NCBI GenBank assembly: GCA_918797485.1
Contig: CAKKNE010000005.1
Coordinates: forward strand, 992,001 to 1,056,000
From: Pelagomonas calceolata
Taxonomy: Eukaryota; Sar; Pelagophyceae; Pelagomonadales; Pelagomonadaceae
Length of the DNA stretch: 64,000 nucleotides
Reading direction: 5' to 3'
Under the pieces are notes generated by a model. That model did no database searches and had not been told where the DNA came from. It was given only the letters and a program-made list of their open reading frames with translations. Each line of letters begins with the position of its first letter. Within the stretch, counting starts at the first letter, position 1. A program made the translations under genes and the position numbers. This document shows positions 36,316-46,334 of this stretch, piece by piece.

Positions 36316-37649
36316 ATGGAGGTAGCGCGCTCGCCTGCGACGCCTATGGCCATCCCGCAAGCTTCTCAGGTTGCCCCGCCCGGCGCCAGGGATGCCGCAG
36401 ATGGTTTTTCGCAAGTCTCGACCCGAGACCTGAAACCGAGCGCCGCGACGCCGCCCGCAACCGCCGCCCCCCAAACAACCGTCGCCGAGCCCGCGCCGCC
36501 CACGCCCGTGGCTATGGACGCGAAACCGCCGCCCCCGCCCGCCGCGAACGGGTCGCCCGCCGCCGGGTCGCCCGCAGATTCTGAAAAAGCGCCGCCGGCC
36601 GCCGTCGCCGCGCCGCCGGACGCCGCCGCCGCCGCGACCGCGCCGCCCAAGCGCGCGCCCCTCGTCGCCGCACCTTTATTGGACCCGCCGCGGACCTACG
36701 AGAAGGACGCGAAGACGATCCGAGCGCTCATTTCGTTAGAAGACGGCCCCGGTTTATTAGTAGTGGCCCCGGCGGACGCGACGGTCGCGGACATTTGTCA
36801 AATATGCCAGCCGCGCGTCGAGAAGCGCTTCGGGAAGAACGCGTCGCTCGCGCTGAAGCTCGGCGTCTACGGCGCGCTACCTAGCACGACAAAGTCGCTC
36901 CCGGACTCGGCGCGCTTCGAGGGCATCATCCGGAGGACGCGCGCGTCGCAAGTTTCCTTGGGTGGAGGTGTCGGAGAAAAACGCACGCGCAAGGCCGCGC
37001 GCACCGCCCGCAAAAGATTTCGCGGCGCGGCGGACTCGTCTTCCGACGACGACTACAATGCTGGTGGCTGTTTACCGGTGGCGGCCGTGGCGCCGCCTTC
37101 AGACGCCGGCGAGCTGCGGGCACGGGCGCGCGTGCTCTTCGCGGAGCTCTCCATGCTGACGGACGGCGCGGCGCGGCGTCCCTCATTTTGTCGTGGAGCC
37201 GCCGCGAGACACCGTCGACGCGTGTCGTGGCGGCCTCGCGGAGACGAGACAGCCGTCGACGCGTGTTGGTTCGATCGTCGAGGAGACGCACGCCGTCGAC
37301 GCGGTACCGCGCAGGCCGCGACAAGACCTACCGGCGCGAGGTGCGCACGCTCCTCGCCGCGCGGGGCTGGCGCGTCAACGTCCACGGCAACCAGGAGTTG
37401 GGAGCGGTCCCGCCCGACGGCTGGCCCCACGTCGCGACAATCCTCGAGCGGTCGAAGAACTCGTCCAAGGCGTCGATCCGGACGATCACGGGCGCGAACG
37501 GCGTCGTGCGCTATTTGGAGCTCGTGGCGCACGGCGCGACGGACGTCGTGCCCGAGGTGGAGCCGTCCGCGGCGGAGGTGGCCTCTATTACTCCGCCGGT
37601 CTGGAAGTTCGCGGCGCAGGCGGGGAACCTGCTGGACCCGGTCTACTAG
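36316..37649 (+). CDS. Pro/Ala-rich protein of unknown function, two exons
   Basis: Proposed exons are 36316-37177 and 37315-37649 (1,197 bases, 398 residues). The N-terminal third is Pro/Ala low complexity. A folded-looking region follows (TIRALISLEDGPGLLVVAPA, DICQICQPRVEKRFGKNASL), then a basic/serine linker, and in exon 2 a C-terminal domain (YRREVRTLLAARGWRVNVHG, GWPHVATILERSKNSSKASI, GVVRYLELVAHGATDVVPEV). I do not recognise the family. Without the intron the frame becomes Arg-rich noise. Confidence 0.55.
37178..37314 (+). repeat. Introner-like intron with three core copies
   Basis: 137 nt, GTCCCTC...CCGCGCAG, phase 1. It holds CCGTCGACGCGTG twice and ACGCCGTCGACGCGG once. Removal restores the coding frame of the second exon. 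Confidence 0.65.
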
Positions 37650-37851
37650 TCCTCTCTCTCTCGTTCCTGTTGTAAGACCCGGTGGTATGAGTGCTACCAT
37701 AAGACAATCATTAGACCGGGATAGGACGTTACGCGACGCACGCGCTGATTTCCCGTGTCGGCCAAGCACAATGCCCAGGCTTCCTGTCTCCTGTCGGGGC
37801 ACGAGGCGAGGAGTGATAGCGACGCGACGACGCGACGTTTACACAACATTA

Positions 37852-39198
37852 TTACCCGCAGCAGAACACCCCCTCGGGCACCCGCGAGCACCTATCCGGA
37901 GAAGAAACGACCGGCGCGGCCCGGAGCGCCGCGGCCAACCGCCCTCCAGCGCACGTGTCCGCAGCTGCACCGTGGCAGCCCTCGCCCACCAACCCATGGT
38001 CCGACGCTACCAATGACGCAAACGCGTCCAAATCCTCCCGGTCGTCCCAGCCTAGTAAAACCCGGCCGCCGTCGACCTCGAACCCGTATTCATACCACAA
38101 AACGTCGGGCTCCGCTGAATGCAAGTCGTACATGTGCTCCGGATGGAGATTGAAGTGCCAGGCGGATTCCGGGCGACACGGGGACCACCTTCCTTCAGTC
38201 GCATAATCGGCCGCCACATCAACTCTCACAAAATTGCCGCCGGTCACACCATCGATCAACAGACCGACCTCAACATCATCAGGTAAGGGTCTCGAAGACG
38301 TCATCGTCGCGACGTGCTTTGCTAAATCTCTTGATAGGATATACGCGTTGCCTTGCGCGAATGGAGGATATCGGTCCGCGGGATATTCGGCACGTGAAAC
38401 GACCCAGGCCTTGTTCGCGCGCGTCCAGTCGTCGTCCGAAATACCTTCAGGTGCTTGGGGTATGGTATCTATACGCGGCACGTGCATCGTATTTGGATCA
38501 ACAAAGAGCCCTGCATAGACGCGCGACGGCGGTCCCGCTTTATATAACCCTGCTACGGTCGCCTCCAGCCGCAGGTAGACGTCGTCGTTCGCCCTTAGTA
38601 CATACCAGGCGCCGCACGTGTTTGCGCCCCAGTGGAAGATGGCCCGCACTTTGTGCCATGTTGCTTTGTAGCTCTCTGTCACGTTCACTATATGTATATC
38701 TCTATGGATGCTCATCTCGGCCGCCGGTATTAAGCCGTTTCCGGGAATACCGAGGAAGAATCGGTATGCCACCCCAAACTTCCCCGGTGCTCGCAGCCAC
38801 GTCTCGCGGATGGCGCTTCTATGTGCTTGATTTGTCGAAGCGCTCACGACGCCCAAAGCGACGACGGCCTCGTCGCACTTTGTGATCGGATCCAGCGTCT
38901 CGCCGCAAGGCACGTGGTCATACGAGAGAGGTACATCATTTGATGAGAGAGAGGGCGCCATCACGACCGGCTCGTTGTAAGATCGCCTCCTAACAAGATC
39001 GCGCGCGCGCATGTCGACCCAGCGCGCCCAGTGAGTATCGCACGTCGCCTCCGACCGGTCGCGGCGGCATTGCTCGGCGAAGATGCGTTGCGTGCCCGCG
39101 GCGTCCTGTTGCGCTTGAATGCGGTCGTCCTTCGTCGGCGTGGCGACGCGGGCGGCCCGCGCCGTGGCGAGCAGCAGCGCGACGACGGCGTGCTGCAT
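37852..39198 (-). CDS. Family GT31 beta-1,3-glycosyltransferase
   Basis: 448 residues from the ATG at 39196-39198 (or 13 more from 39237). A short hydrophobic N-terminus (MQHAVVALLLATARAA) suggests a signal peptide or anchor for the Golgi lumen. GT31 motifs: RSAIRETWLR, FFLGIP, WYVLRANDDVYLRLEATV with the DxD-type metal site (NDDVY), YPPFAQGNAYILSRDLAKHV, and DDVEVGLLI (the late acidic motif). It transfers a sugar, commonly galactose, to glycans; acceptor unknown. Confidence 0.8.
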   Translation of the reverse strand: MQHAVVALLLATARAARVATPTKDDRIQAQQDAAGTQRIFAEQCRRDRSEATCDTHWARWVDMRARDLVRRRSYNEPVVMAPSLSSNDVPLSYDHVPCGETLDPITKCDEAVVALGVVSASTNQAHRSAIRETWLRAPGKFGVAYRFFLGIPGNGLIPAAEMSIHRDIHIVNVTESYKATWHKVRAIFHWGANTCGAWYVLRANDDVYLRLEATVAGLYKAGPPSRVYAGLFVDPNTMHVPRIDTIPQAPEGISDDDWTRANKAWVVSRAEYPADRYPPFAQGNAYILSRDLAKHVATMTSSRPLPDDVEVGLLIDGVTGGNFVRVDVAADYATEGRWSPCRPESAWHFNLHPEHMYDLHSAEPDVLWYEYGFEVDGGRVLLGWDDREDLDAFASLVASDHGLVGEGCHGAAADTCAGGRLAAALRAAPVVSSPDRCSRVPEGVFCCG

Positions 39199-39330
39199 CG
39201 TGCCTGAGAGGCTGCCCCTAGCCGGGATCGCTTCCACGCCCCCGGCGCGACGCCGGCGCGACGCGTGGCGCTTGCTTGCGATCGCTGGCGTGCGGTTGAC
39301 GCTCCGTTCGCCTGCAGCGCTTTGTGAGAA

Positions 39331-39350
39331 GAAACTAGAGTGATTAACTA
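39331..39350. promoter_or_regulatory. CTAG-paired variant between GT31 and clathrin light chain genes
   Basis: ACTAGAGTGATTAACTAGTG: two CTAG words with GT/AC flanks, 13 bp apart. It is in the 332-base divergent interval where the full palindrome would be expected, and it lacks GTAAGA. Weak. Confidence 0.3.
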
Positions 39351-39530
39351 GTGATTATTAAATTTCCATCGGCGCATCCCAGGTCCCGTCGAAGCACCAA
39401 GGCTGCCCAGCAACTGAGGAGTAGTTGCTGCTTCACATCCAGTGCTGCTTCGCATCCGTGTGTGACGAGCAACCCCCAGCCACCACCCCACAGTTCCATA
39501 GCATCGACCTCGACGACCGGTCGCGGCGCC

Positions 39531-39935
39531 ATGGACCTCATGGACGCCCCCGTCGAGGACGGCGCCATGCCCTCGCCCGCAGACATGGGCGTCGGTCTTG
39601 ATCAGGAGAAGATGGCGGCCTTCGATGCGGCCGTGAATAAGAGGAGGGACGACGAGGCCGCTTTGGTGACGAAAAACCAGGCCGAGGCAAAAACAGCACT
39701 CGCGCAGCTCGAGACCGAGCGCCAAACGACCTTCCAGGGCCGCATGCAGGCCAATAGGGAGAAGGAACAAGTGAAAATGGAGCAGATGGCGGCGGACAAC
39801 GAGTCGCCGAACCCGTGGGAGCGCGTCGTCAGTTTGGTCGATTTGCAGGCCGACGCGGTCGCCGCGGCGGGCGACACGTCGCGCATGCGCCAGGTCTTCA
39901 TCCAGATGAAGAACTCGGCGAAGGCGAGCGCGTGA
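39531..39935 (+). CDS. CLTA/CLC: Clathrin light chain
   Basis: 134 residues from the ATG at 39531. The central helix (EKMAAFDAAVNKRRDDEAAL through KNQAEAKTALAQLETERQ) would bind the heavy chain, and the C-terminal NPWERVVSLVDLQ with SRMRQVFIQMKN is the family signature seen across protists and plants. It is shorter than animal chains, with a brief acidic N-terminus. It regulates clathrin assembly on endocytic and trans-Golgi vesicles. Confidence 0.85.
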   Translation: MDLMDAPVEDGAMPSPADMGVGLDQEKMAAFDAAVNKRRDDEAALVTKNQAEAKTALAQLETERQTTFQGRMQANREKEQVKMEQMAADNESPNPWERVVSLVDLQADAVAAAGDTSRMRQVFIQMKNSAKASA

Positions 39936-39992
39936 GGCGCTTGTGCGTTGGTCGCGACTCACGGACGGCGTGTGGGGGGCTAATCTATATGT

Positions 39993-40217
39993 CTATCTAC
40001 TTAAACATTTTTCGGAGTGGGCGACTATCTCGCGTGCTAACCCCAACGATTTCTTGTAGCGCAAAGTCTGCGGATGGTCTGCGCCAAACACCCTCCGCGA
40101 TCTCCTTTCAATATCCTCGAGTATGGTCACGGCCTCTCGCAGATCCTCTGCGGCGGAAGCGCCGCCGGGACCGTCGACAAAGACTCCAACCAGAACTTTC
40201 GTATATAGGTCGCGCAA
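39993..40217 (-). pseudogene. Kinesin-light-chain-like TPR fragment
   Basis: The frame encodes a KLC-type TPR ending: AVTILEDIERRSRRVFGADH then PQTLRYKKSLGLAREI. The frame is closed upstream by a stop near 40275 and has no ATG, so it is a last exon or gene remnant. It could be joined to the PTEN-like frame by a 34-nt intron (GTCTGG...GTTAG), which is implausibly short. The stop lies 58 bases from the convergent clathrin gene's stop. Confidence 0.4.
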
Positions 40218-40233
40218 ATCTAACGTGACATCG

Positions 40234-40710
40234 TCATCGTCTCCGATCCAGACCGGTCGACGGGAAGCCCATGGCTATTAGTCTAGGTGTGACGTCCGTC
40301 AAATCGAGGTCGAACTCGACGGAGTCGATTGAGGTTTGTGTCCGCTTCTTCTTTTTGCTCACTTTGTGGCGCATGGCGTCGAAGAAGAAGGTTCTATGCG
40401 CTCGTGGCGTGACCGCGGTCGCAGACGCGGTCGGCGTCGGCGCGGGCGTCGGCGGCACGTGGCTTTGTTCGTGGCGCGGGCTCGCGCTGCGGCCGCGGCG
40501 GGGCGACGGCGAGCCCGGCGTCTTGACTTCGCCGGAGCTGCCGTCCCTGGCGGCGTGGTAGCGGCGCCGCGGGTCGGCCGCCACGTCAATCGGCGGCGCT
40601 CGCCTCCTGTCGTCTCTGGACGATCGTTGCCGCGGCGCCTCGCGGTCGGCCCAGTAAGGCCGCCGCGGCGCGGCGTCGCTCGAGCACTGCGCTTTTATTG
40701 CCATTACCAA
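40234..40710 (-). pseudogene. Truncated PTEN/tensin-like N-terminus
   Basis: 158 codons. A basic, Pro/Ser-rich lead (PRRGRSASPRHEQ) is followed by SVEFDLDLTDVTPRLIAMGF and PSTGL, which matches the start of PTEN-type phosphatase domains (F-DLDLTYI-x-P-x-IIAMGFPA). The frame then stops; the catalytic HCxxGxxR loop and C2 domain are absent here. It is either a gene fragment left by rearrangement or a first exon whose partner lies elsewhere. Confidence 0.45.
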
Positions 40711-41110
40711 TAGGTATATTTTTCGGCTCTGTTGCTGCTCGGGAGAGCAGATTCGGCAGGCTATCGTTAGTGGTCGTCGTTATGAGTCCAGAGGGTTGCA
40801 CTTCGCGCCTCCTGTGTTCTGTCGTCGAATCGCGGAGCTTGGTCGGCTCTCCAGGCTGGGCCTTTGCCGTAAAGTCTGGTAAATGCACGACGCCAAGGTA
40901 CGCACACCTCGTCAGGGCCCTTTCCTAGAGCTCAAACGGAGCGCTCCGCCCGCGGGACGCTTCCGTGTTCAAGTCCACCTTCGAGGCGCCGGGACCGCGC
41001 GATGTCGCCTGATGCAGGCAGTGACGATCGGGAGGCGTCCGTGCCGGACGCGTACCGCCTCATGCGCGTCGGCGACGCCTCGTACCCCTACCATCTGCCT
41101 CCTGGAGAGT

Positions 41111-41135
41111 CTAGTGTCTTTAACAGGCCGCTAGC
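41111..41135 (-). promoter_or_regulatory. CTAG palindrome, copy 9
   Basis: CTAGTGTCTTTAAC then AGGCCGCTAGC, in the 603-base interval between the PTEN-like frame and the EF-hand gene, 179 bp 5' of the latter's start. No gene seen in the interval. Confidence 0.65.
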
Positions 41136-41313
41136 ATTATCCACAGCGCGGCGGGAGAGCGCGCTGGAGTTAGTTGCGAGTTCCTCGTAGAGAGTTTGTG
41201 GCTTAACGAACCAGTGAGATAGAACAGCAGCGCCATCCGCTCGGCCGAGCAGGGAGCGCACAGCACGCCGTCGGGGCAGCCCCAAGCCCCAAGCAAGAGC
41301 ACACAGAGACACC

Positions 41314-42895
41314 ATGCAGGACTACCTCGCCCACCCCTCGGACCTGAGCAAGGGCCACACTGTAATAGTAGACGGGAGAAGACTGACCATGGCGAATTTG
41401 GGGAAGGACATCGTCCACGGCGAAGTCAAATTACAAGGACCACCGCGACCCTCCATCAAAAAACAGTTCCCGCAGGAGCCGAGCCCCTTCTCGCCCGACC
41501 GATCGAGACAGAGAGAGCACACTGGAGTGAAGAGAATACCACCACCGGATGGTAAACCAGTGAAACCCTTGCCCATCCTGAGGCGAGGCGTCGCACCGGC
41601 TCAGAGAGAATCGGAGCTAGAACAACCGAGGCGAATGCGCAAATCGGGAGAAGCCATCGCCAAGTGGCAGCAGGTCGACTACGACACGCTGAATCCCTGC
41701 GGTATCCAGTACGAGAACGATTACAAGCATAAACCGGAAGGTGAAAATGTCTACGAGGAGGACATGTCAGCGAAGGCGCGGTTCCGCGAGGCGTGCTTCG
41801 GCGGCGGCCACGGCGCGTCCATGGGTTTAATTAGGCACATCTTCAAGAGGTTCGACACGGACGGCGACGGGATGCTTACTAGGGATGAACTGCGACTCGG
41901 TCTCCAGTCGAGGAATCGGGACATCACGCACTTCGACGCCTTCTGGACGGAGATCGATCGGGATGCGAACGACAAGATCGACATGCTCGAGCTGGCGCGG
42001 GCTTTAGCTGAAGACCAGGAGGACAATTTGTTCTTGAATGCGGATGAAAGCATGCCGCCCGCCGGGTCGCCGGCGCCTGTTTCTGTGAATCGGGGCAAGC
42101 GCGACGGCGGCGCCATCGCGGAGTGGTGCTTGGGCGGCGTCCTTTTGCCTTCGCGTGACCGTGTGCTCGCGTCGCCCGCCGTGACCCCGTGCTCGCGCGG
42201 GAGTCGCGTCGATGGCGTAAAGCGCGACTCGTGAGAGCCACACCATCGCAACACGCAGGCAGCGCGCCCCCTACGACATTTTAAGTCCTGGACCGAGACC
42301 AGAAAGCCCTTTCAAGGAGTTCCCGAATTCTCCAGTGAGGACGTCGTTGGATCGCCTGAAGCGCCAATTATCATTGGCGTGCCACGGCGCCGGCGCCGGT
42401 GCGTCCATGGGTCTCCTCCGATCAATATTCAAGCACTTTGATAAAGATGGCAACGGGCGCATTTCGACGGACGAGCTGAAACGGGGGTTGCGGATGCACG
42501 GTGTGGAAGTGGCCGATGACGATTTAACGGCAATTTCAAAAGAGATGGACCTGAACAAGGACGGTTTTGTTTCATTATCAGAATTTGCGCATGCCATTTG
42601 TGGTGGGTTTGAAGAGTTGACGCCTGAGGAAGCTCGCGCGCGGCGGCCGCCGATGTCTCCGCAAAAACTAAGGCAGGACTTCGACGCCATACCAACCTCA
42701 GTGATTCGAAAGGTCTTCGCGGACTTGGTTCGGTCGGGCTGTCCGAAAAAAGTGCCTTGCGCGCGGCTGGCCGAGGCTTTACGGAGGCACGCTTTACTTG
42801 ATGTGACGGAGAACGACCTGAAGGAGCTTTCTTCGGCGGATGCGCTGACCATCGAGGAGCTGTATGCGGCGGCGTACCGGGAGGCGGGGGCGTAA
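41314..42895 (+). CDS. Protein with two EF-hand pairs, at least two exons
   Basis: Exon 1 runs from 41314 to about 42125-42145, exon 2 from about 42259-42263 to 42895. The N-terminus is basic/Pro-rich. Two similar calcium-binding modules follow: GASMGLIRHIFKRFDTDGDG with loops DTDGDGMLTRDE and DRDANDKIDMLE, and after the intron GASMGLLRSIFKHFDKDGNG with loops DKDGNGRISTDE and DLNKDGFVSLSE. The near-identical GASMGL lead shows an internal duplication. Unspliced exon 1 runs into introner sequence (RVDGVKRDS). A calcium-sensor role, possibly cytoskeletal, is inferred. Confidence 0.7.
42133..42262 (+). repeat. Introner-like intron of EF-hand gene (ends uncertain)
   Basis: Contains GTCGCGTCGATGGCGT near 42206 inside a small hairpin (GAGTCGCG ... 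CGCGACTC). Acceptor candidates are CGCAG at 42258 or GGCAG at 42262; donor candidates are GTGGTG (phase 2) or GTCCTT (phase 0). I could not choose between them. Confidence 0.5.
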
Positions 42896-43143
42896 GTTTC
42901 GTTGGTTCGATTCGAGGGGCGTTCGCGGCGCGGTCGCTTTTTTTGTTTGCCTGGTTTAAGATCCTTGTGGAGAGGGGTCGTTGGCGCGTCTGGGCGGGTG
43001 TGATTGCGTCCTCGCGTCGGGCTCCTGAGCAGGTTGACGCGATGACGGCATTGGTTGATGCTCTCTCTGTCGGAAGAAGGTTTTTGAATTCTGGAGGTGG
43101 AGACGCGCGCCATCGCGTCAAATCAGTCTAACTCTCACCTCAA

Positions 43144-43485
43144 ATGACGGAAGCGCCAAACAATACGCCCGATTCGGAACTGCTTACTCCTGAAAGCCAA
43201 ATTAGACACCTCGAGCCGGCGTGCCCGCCGCGGCCCGTTAGACCTGCGCATCCACCTCGTAAAACAGCCAGCTGGGGCGCGAAGACGTTGCAGAAATCCT
43301 GGACCGGCGAGACAACGGCCAGCATGGACGCGTCGCTCAGCCGATGCGCCGCCGCATCCGCGTTCGAGCCTGTGACTCCGTCGCCGCCGGAGGGCAAACC
43401 AACACATCTCATCCCACGCGTCACGCCCGAGGAAGCCGTGCGCAAGTCCCTGCTCGACGAGGACCTCGCGTGGGCGACGGCGTGA
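43144..43485 (+). CDS. Small Pro/Ser-rich protein, unknown
   Basis: 113 residues from the ATG at 43144 (MTEAPNNTPDSELLTPESQ), with a central basic segment (RKTASWGAKTLQKSWTG) and a helical C-terminus (TPEEAVRKSLLDEDLAWATA). No family recognised. Composition resembles neighbouring coding DNA, but there is no independent evidence of expression. Confidence 0.35.
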   Translation: MTEAPNNTPDSELLTPESQIRHLEPACPPRPVRPAHPPRKTASWGAKTLQKSWTGETTASMDASLSRCAAASAFEPVTPSPPEGKPTHLIPRVTPEEAVRKSLLDEDLAWATA

Positions 43486-45284
43486 GCTCGGGACGTAGGT
43501 ACCCCATCCTCTTCCCTGATCACCCCATCTCCTTCATATGATGACGCTCGCCGGCGCGGGCGTCTGACCTCCCATCACCACAAAAATTGCTGCTGGCGCG
43601 GGCGCGCGTGCCACAGCTGAAAATCAACCTTAGGCTAATTAATGGATGTATTATATTCTTGGCAGTAGTGTATTTGCTGAGCATTGGGCGGCGGGACGTC
43701 TCCGAGAGGCCGCGTCGACGTCGTGCGGAAGACTGCCCGTCGCCCGACGCCGAGCCGCCGGCCAATTCCCAGATCCGCCTCGCTCGCTACCAGCGGTGCC
43801 CATGCTGATGTGATTGATACCGCGATCGCTTTCGATTCTAACGCGGCTGAGAGCCGGTAGCTGCTGCAAAAAGAGCAAGACCGAGCTAGCGTATTGATAC
43901 ACACTAGCAAATTCTAAGATACGCCTCAGTGGCGTCAAAAGAATGACGGAAATTCAGAATACATCCTAGTCGTTCGCCGATACCAAAGATTTCAGAGTAG
44001 CGGTCCGGGAACATACCCTCGCGCCTCCCGGAAGGCACCGCCCGTGACATTCGCGGATGAGTCTTACGAGTTTCCAAAGTAGACCAGCGATTGACGCCGC
44101 CATTTCCCGTCCGAATGGGACATTATATCAACTCCAGCCCAGTTTTCATACATAATCGACGGAACCGGAGCCGACGGCCCACGCTCGGAGGGCGGGAGAA
44201 GAATTCTACTAGACAACTCTCGCGTTTATGTTCGTTTTTATCCGTTTGTTAGTGGTAGAGTCCATCTAACCCGCATCGGCGTGCGCTGAGCTATTTTAGG
44301 TCATCCGTTAGAGCCGCGCGATTCGACGACTCCGCGCCCCTGCTTTTGCACGAAGATGGCAAAATAACCTGAACCTGCGAGTATCAGCGACGATACCATC
44401 CAGATGGACCATAACGCCGTTGTTCTATTCACAATCGACCGACTTGCCCGTTCTCCGCGGACGACGGTGCGTACGCGGGGCACTGAATTGGCCCCAGACC
44501 GGTGGTTTATAAAGTAAATTTGCGTTTCAGGCGCTTTAGTTGTGGGACGGGCTAGATAACCGGCCTGAGCGGCTACTACATTGCTCGAGACCCCACGATG
44601 CTCCGCGCGGCTCGTCCATCCCGGGACCCCAATATCTCCTCAATTTGGACTTAAGACCTGGACCTGCGACCATCAGCCCGTGTACCATCACCATGGACCA
44701 TAATGAGATCATTTGTTTCATGAACGACCGACTTGCTCGAGGTCCAGATCAAGATGTTCACGTCCCGAGCGTGGTCGGCCAAAAGTACCCTTCTCGTGGT
44801 GTAGATGTCATATACTTGTAATTGACTATCGGTGGGGTAGTATGGGGTCCAACGAGACCGCTACGGCGACTACTGGGGCCCTAGAGAAATTAACGTTTTT
44901 TACGGGAACGGGGCGCCATCGGGTCCAAATTATTTACTTTTTTCGGATGCAGATCGGCTCGCAGTCGCCCTCTGGGATAGGTCTAAGGTCGGGTGGTCCC
45001 TACGCCGCATACGCCGGTTCTTGGGGCTCCCCAGATGGCTCTGGATCCAAAACTTTGGGGACTTGGGCTCCAGCCCGAAACTGGCTGAGGACCTGTACTG
45101 ATATGTATCCTCCGATGGGAGCGCACGCGCACGCGGTGTAGGCGATTGCCCACGTCTAGTACCGACCCTAGGCGACTCCCGGGAGACCTCAGGACCACGA
45201 ATCGACAGGGGCGGCCGACCGTTTGGTCCGTCGGCTCGGCGAACACGAGATTTCGAGGGCCCCGCCCGAGCTACCCACTACTCG
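43486..45284. other. Gene-poor stretch with a diverged internal duplication
   Basis: About 1.8 kb with no convincing gene and lower G+C than its surroundings. Two segments, about 44388-44470 and 44657-44740, align (CCTGAACCTGCGA / CCTGGACCTGCGA, ATGGACCATAA in both, CGACCGACTTGC in both). On the minus strand they read as related short peptides (ALWSIWMVSSLILAGSG and SLWSMVMVHGLMVAGPG). This looks like decayed repeat or mobile-element DNA; no transposase is seen. Confidence 0.45.
43885..43908 (+). promoter_or_regulatory. CTAG palindrome, copy 10 (no evident target gene)
   Basis: GCTAGCGTATTGATACACACTAGC, with a diverged centre. It is the only copy not close to a recognisable start codon; it lies at the left of the gene-poor stretch. 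Confidence 0.5.
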
Positions 45285-45300
45285 ACGCCGTCGACGCGAC
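45285..45300 (+). repeat. Introner core copy near 3' end of RRM gene
   Basis: ACGCCGTCGACGCGAC, an intact core copy 9 bases beyond the RRM gene's stop codon, presumably in its 3' UTR. Confidence 0.4.
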
Positions 45301-45308
45301 AATTATAC

Positions 45309-45899
45309 TTACCGTAGCGCTGCCTGAATCAAGCGCCCGGCCGCGCCCTGGTCGATGCGGTTCTTGGATGCGGACGCCGGTCGACGCGGGCTTTTTTTGG
45401 ATTTCGGCGGTTTCCTAACCGCGGTTTGGTGTTTCTTTTTTCGTCGCGGGCCGCCCAGGTCGACGACCACGGGCTTGCTCGGCCTCGCGGTGCGCGCCGC
45501 CCTGGCGGCGACGTCCACCACCACGCGTGCCGCGGCCGCGGCCGGCGTCCCGCCCTTCAGCGCTACGCGGAGCGGCCGACCGTCGAGCGCGCGGCCGTCG
45601 AACTCCGCGACGGCCGCGCGCGCCTTCGACGGCGTGCGAAATGCGACTTCGTAGGTCGTCGAGGACGTGTTCGCGCCCAAGGATGAGGTGACGCGATCGA
45701 CCGCGCCGACCGACGCGAACAAGTCTCTTACTTCCACAGCCGACACGGTCGGGCCCACGCCGCGCACGGTCACGACCTTGGTCGTGGTCGATGCGCCCAG
45801 CCGGTCGAGGATGTTCCGTTTTTTGGCCACTTTTTGGGAGCGGGCCGCCTTCTGCCTTGCCGCGGCGGCCTTGGCGCGCTTCTGGCGGTCCGTGGCCAT
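45309..45899 (-). CDS. RRM RNA-binding protein, ALYREF-like in layout
   Basis: 196 residues from the ATG at 45897-45899. A basic N-terminus (KRAKAAAARQKAARSQKVAK) precedes one RRM: VVTVRGVGPTVSAVEVRDLF (RNP2 region), then TYEVAFRTPSKARAAVAEFD (RNP1 region) and RPLRVAL. The C-terminus is basic (GPRRKKKHQTAVRKPPKSKK) and ends RLIQAALR. Basic tails flanking a single RRM is the layout of ALY/REF mRNA-export adaptors, but RNP1 is atypical. Confidence 0.65.
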   Translation of the reverse strand: MATDRQKRAKAAAARQKAARSQKVAKKRNILDRLGASTTTKVVTVRGVGPTVSAVEVRDLFASVGAVDRVTSSLGANTSSTTYEVAFRTPSKARAAVAEFDGRALDGRPLRVALKGGTPAAAAARVVVDVAARAARTARPSKPVVVDLGGPRRKKKHQTAVRKPPKSKKSPRRPASASKNRIDQGAAGRLIQAALR

Positions 45900-46101
45900 C
45901 TGCACCGATGGCGTGCCGGTGGAGGCAGCCTCGAATCGAGCTTGTCTGGCGGGAGAGGCAGCGTTTGTGCCCAGTGGCCAGGCTTTTTTGTAACAGTTGA
46001 CAGCCCACTGCGCCTGGACCCGCACGACGCCGCCGCGAAACCAGGATTCTTGGCGGTGCGAAAAAGTCATGCAATTCAAAGTATACGGCTCTTCGAGCCG
46101 T

Positions 46102-46123
46102 GCTAGCGGCGTAAGACACTAGC
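46102..46123 (+). promoter_or_regulatory. CTAG palindrome, copy 11
   Basis: GCTAGCGGCGTAAGACACTAGC, the cleanest consensus copy, almost exactly midway in the 435-base divergent interval: 203 bp from the RRM start and 212 bp from the FUN14 start. Confidence 0.75.
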
Positions 46124-46334
46124 AAGCCAGCAAGCCGACTCGAGGCCGGTGCGTTCTTACAGCCCACAGTTCGTCATACGTCGGCGGAGAGTAATATCTG
46201 TTTGCTGACTCGATAACCTGCGCGCTGCGCGAGTCAAAAACGAGCCCAAGAGCCTCAACAGGCTCAGAGTTTGAAATATCCACTACTCCGAAACACAACG
46301 AACAAACGCGCACAGCGCTAATCAATTGTAGACG

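Noticed and set aside
35902-38016. Continuous 704-codon plus-strand frame across the glutathione reductase 5' end
   Set aside because: Its N-terminal part is antisense to GR exons and its end is Arg-rich out-of-frame sequence; the real gene starts at 36316 and is spliced at 37178-37314.
43587-43938. Short overlapping frames around 43.6-43.9 kb
   Set aside because: No domain, no targeting signal and frames on both strands of similar length; not supported as genes.
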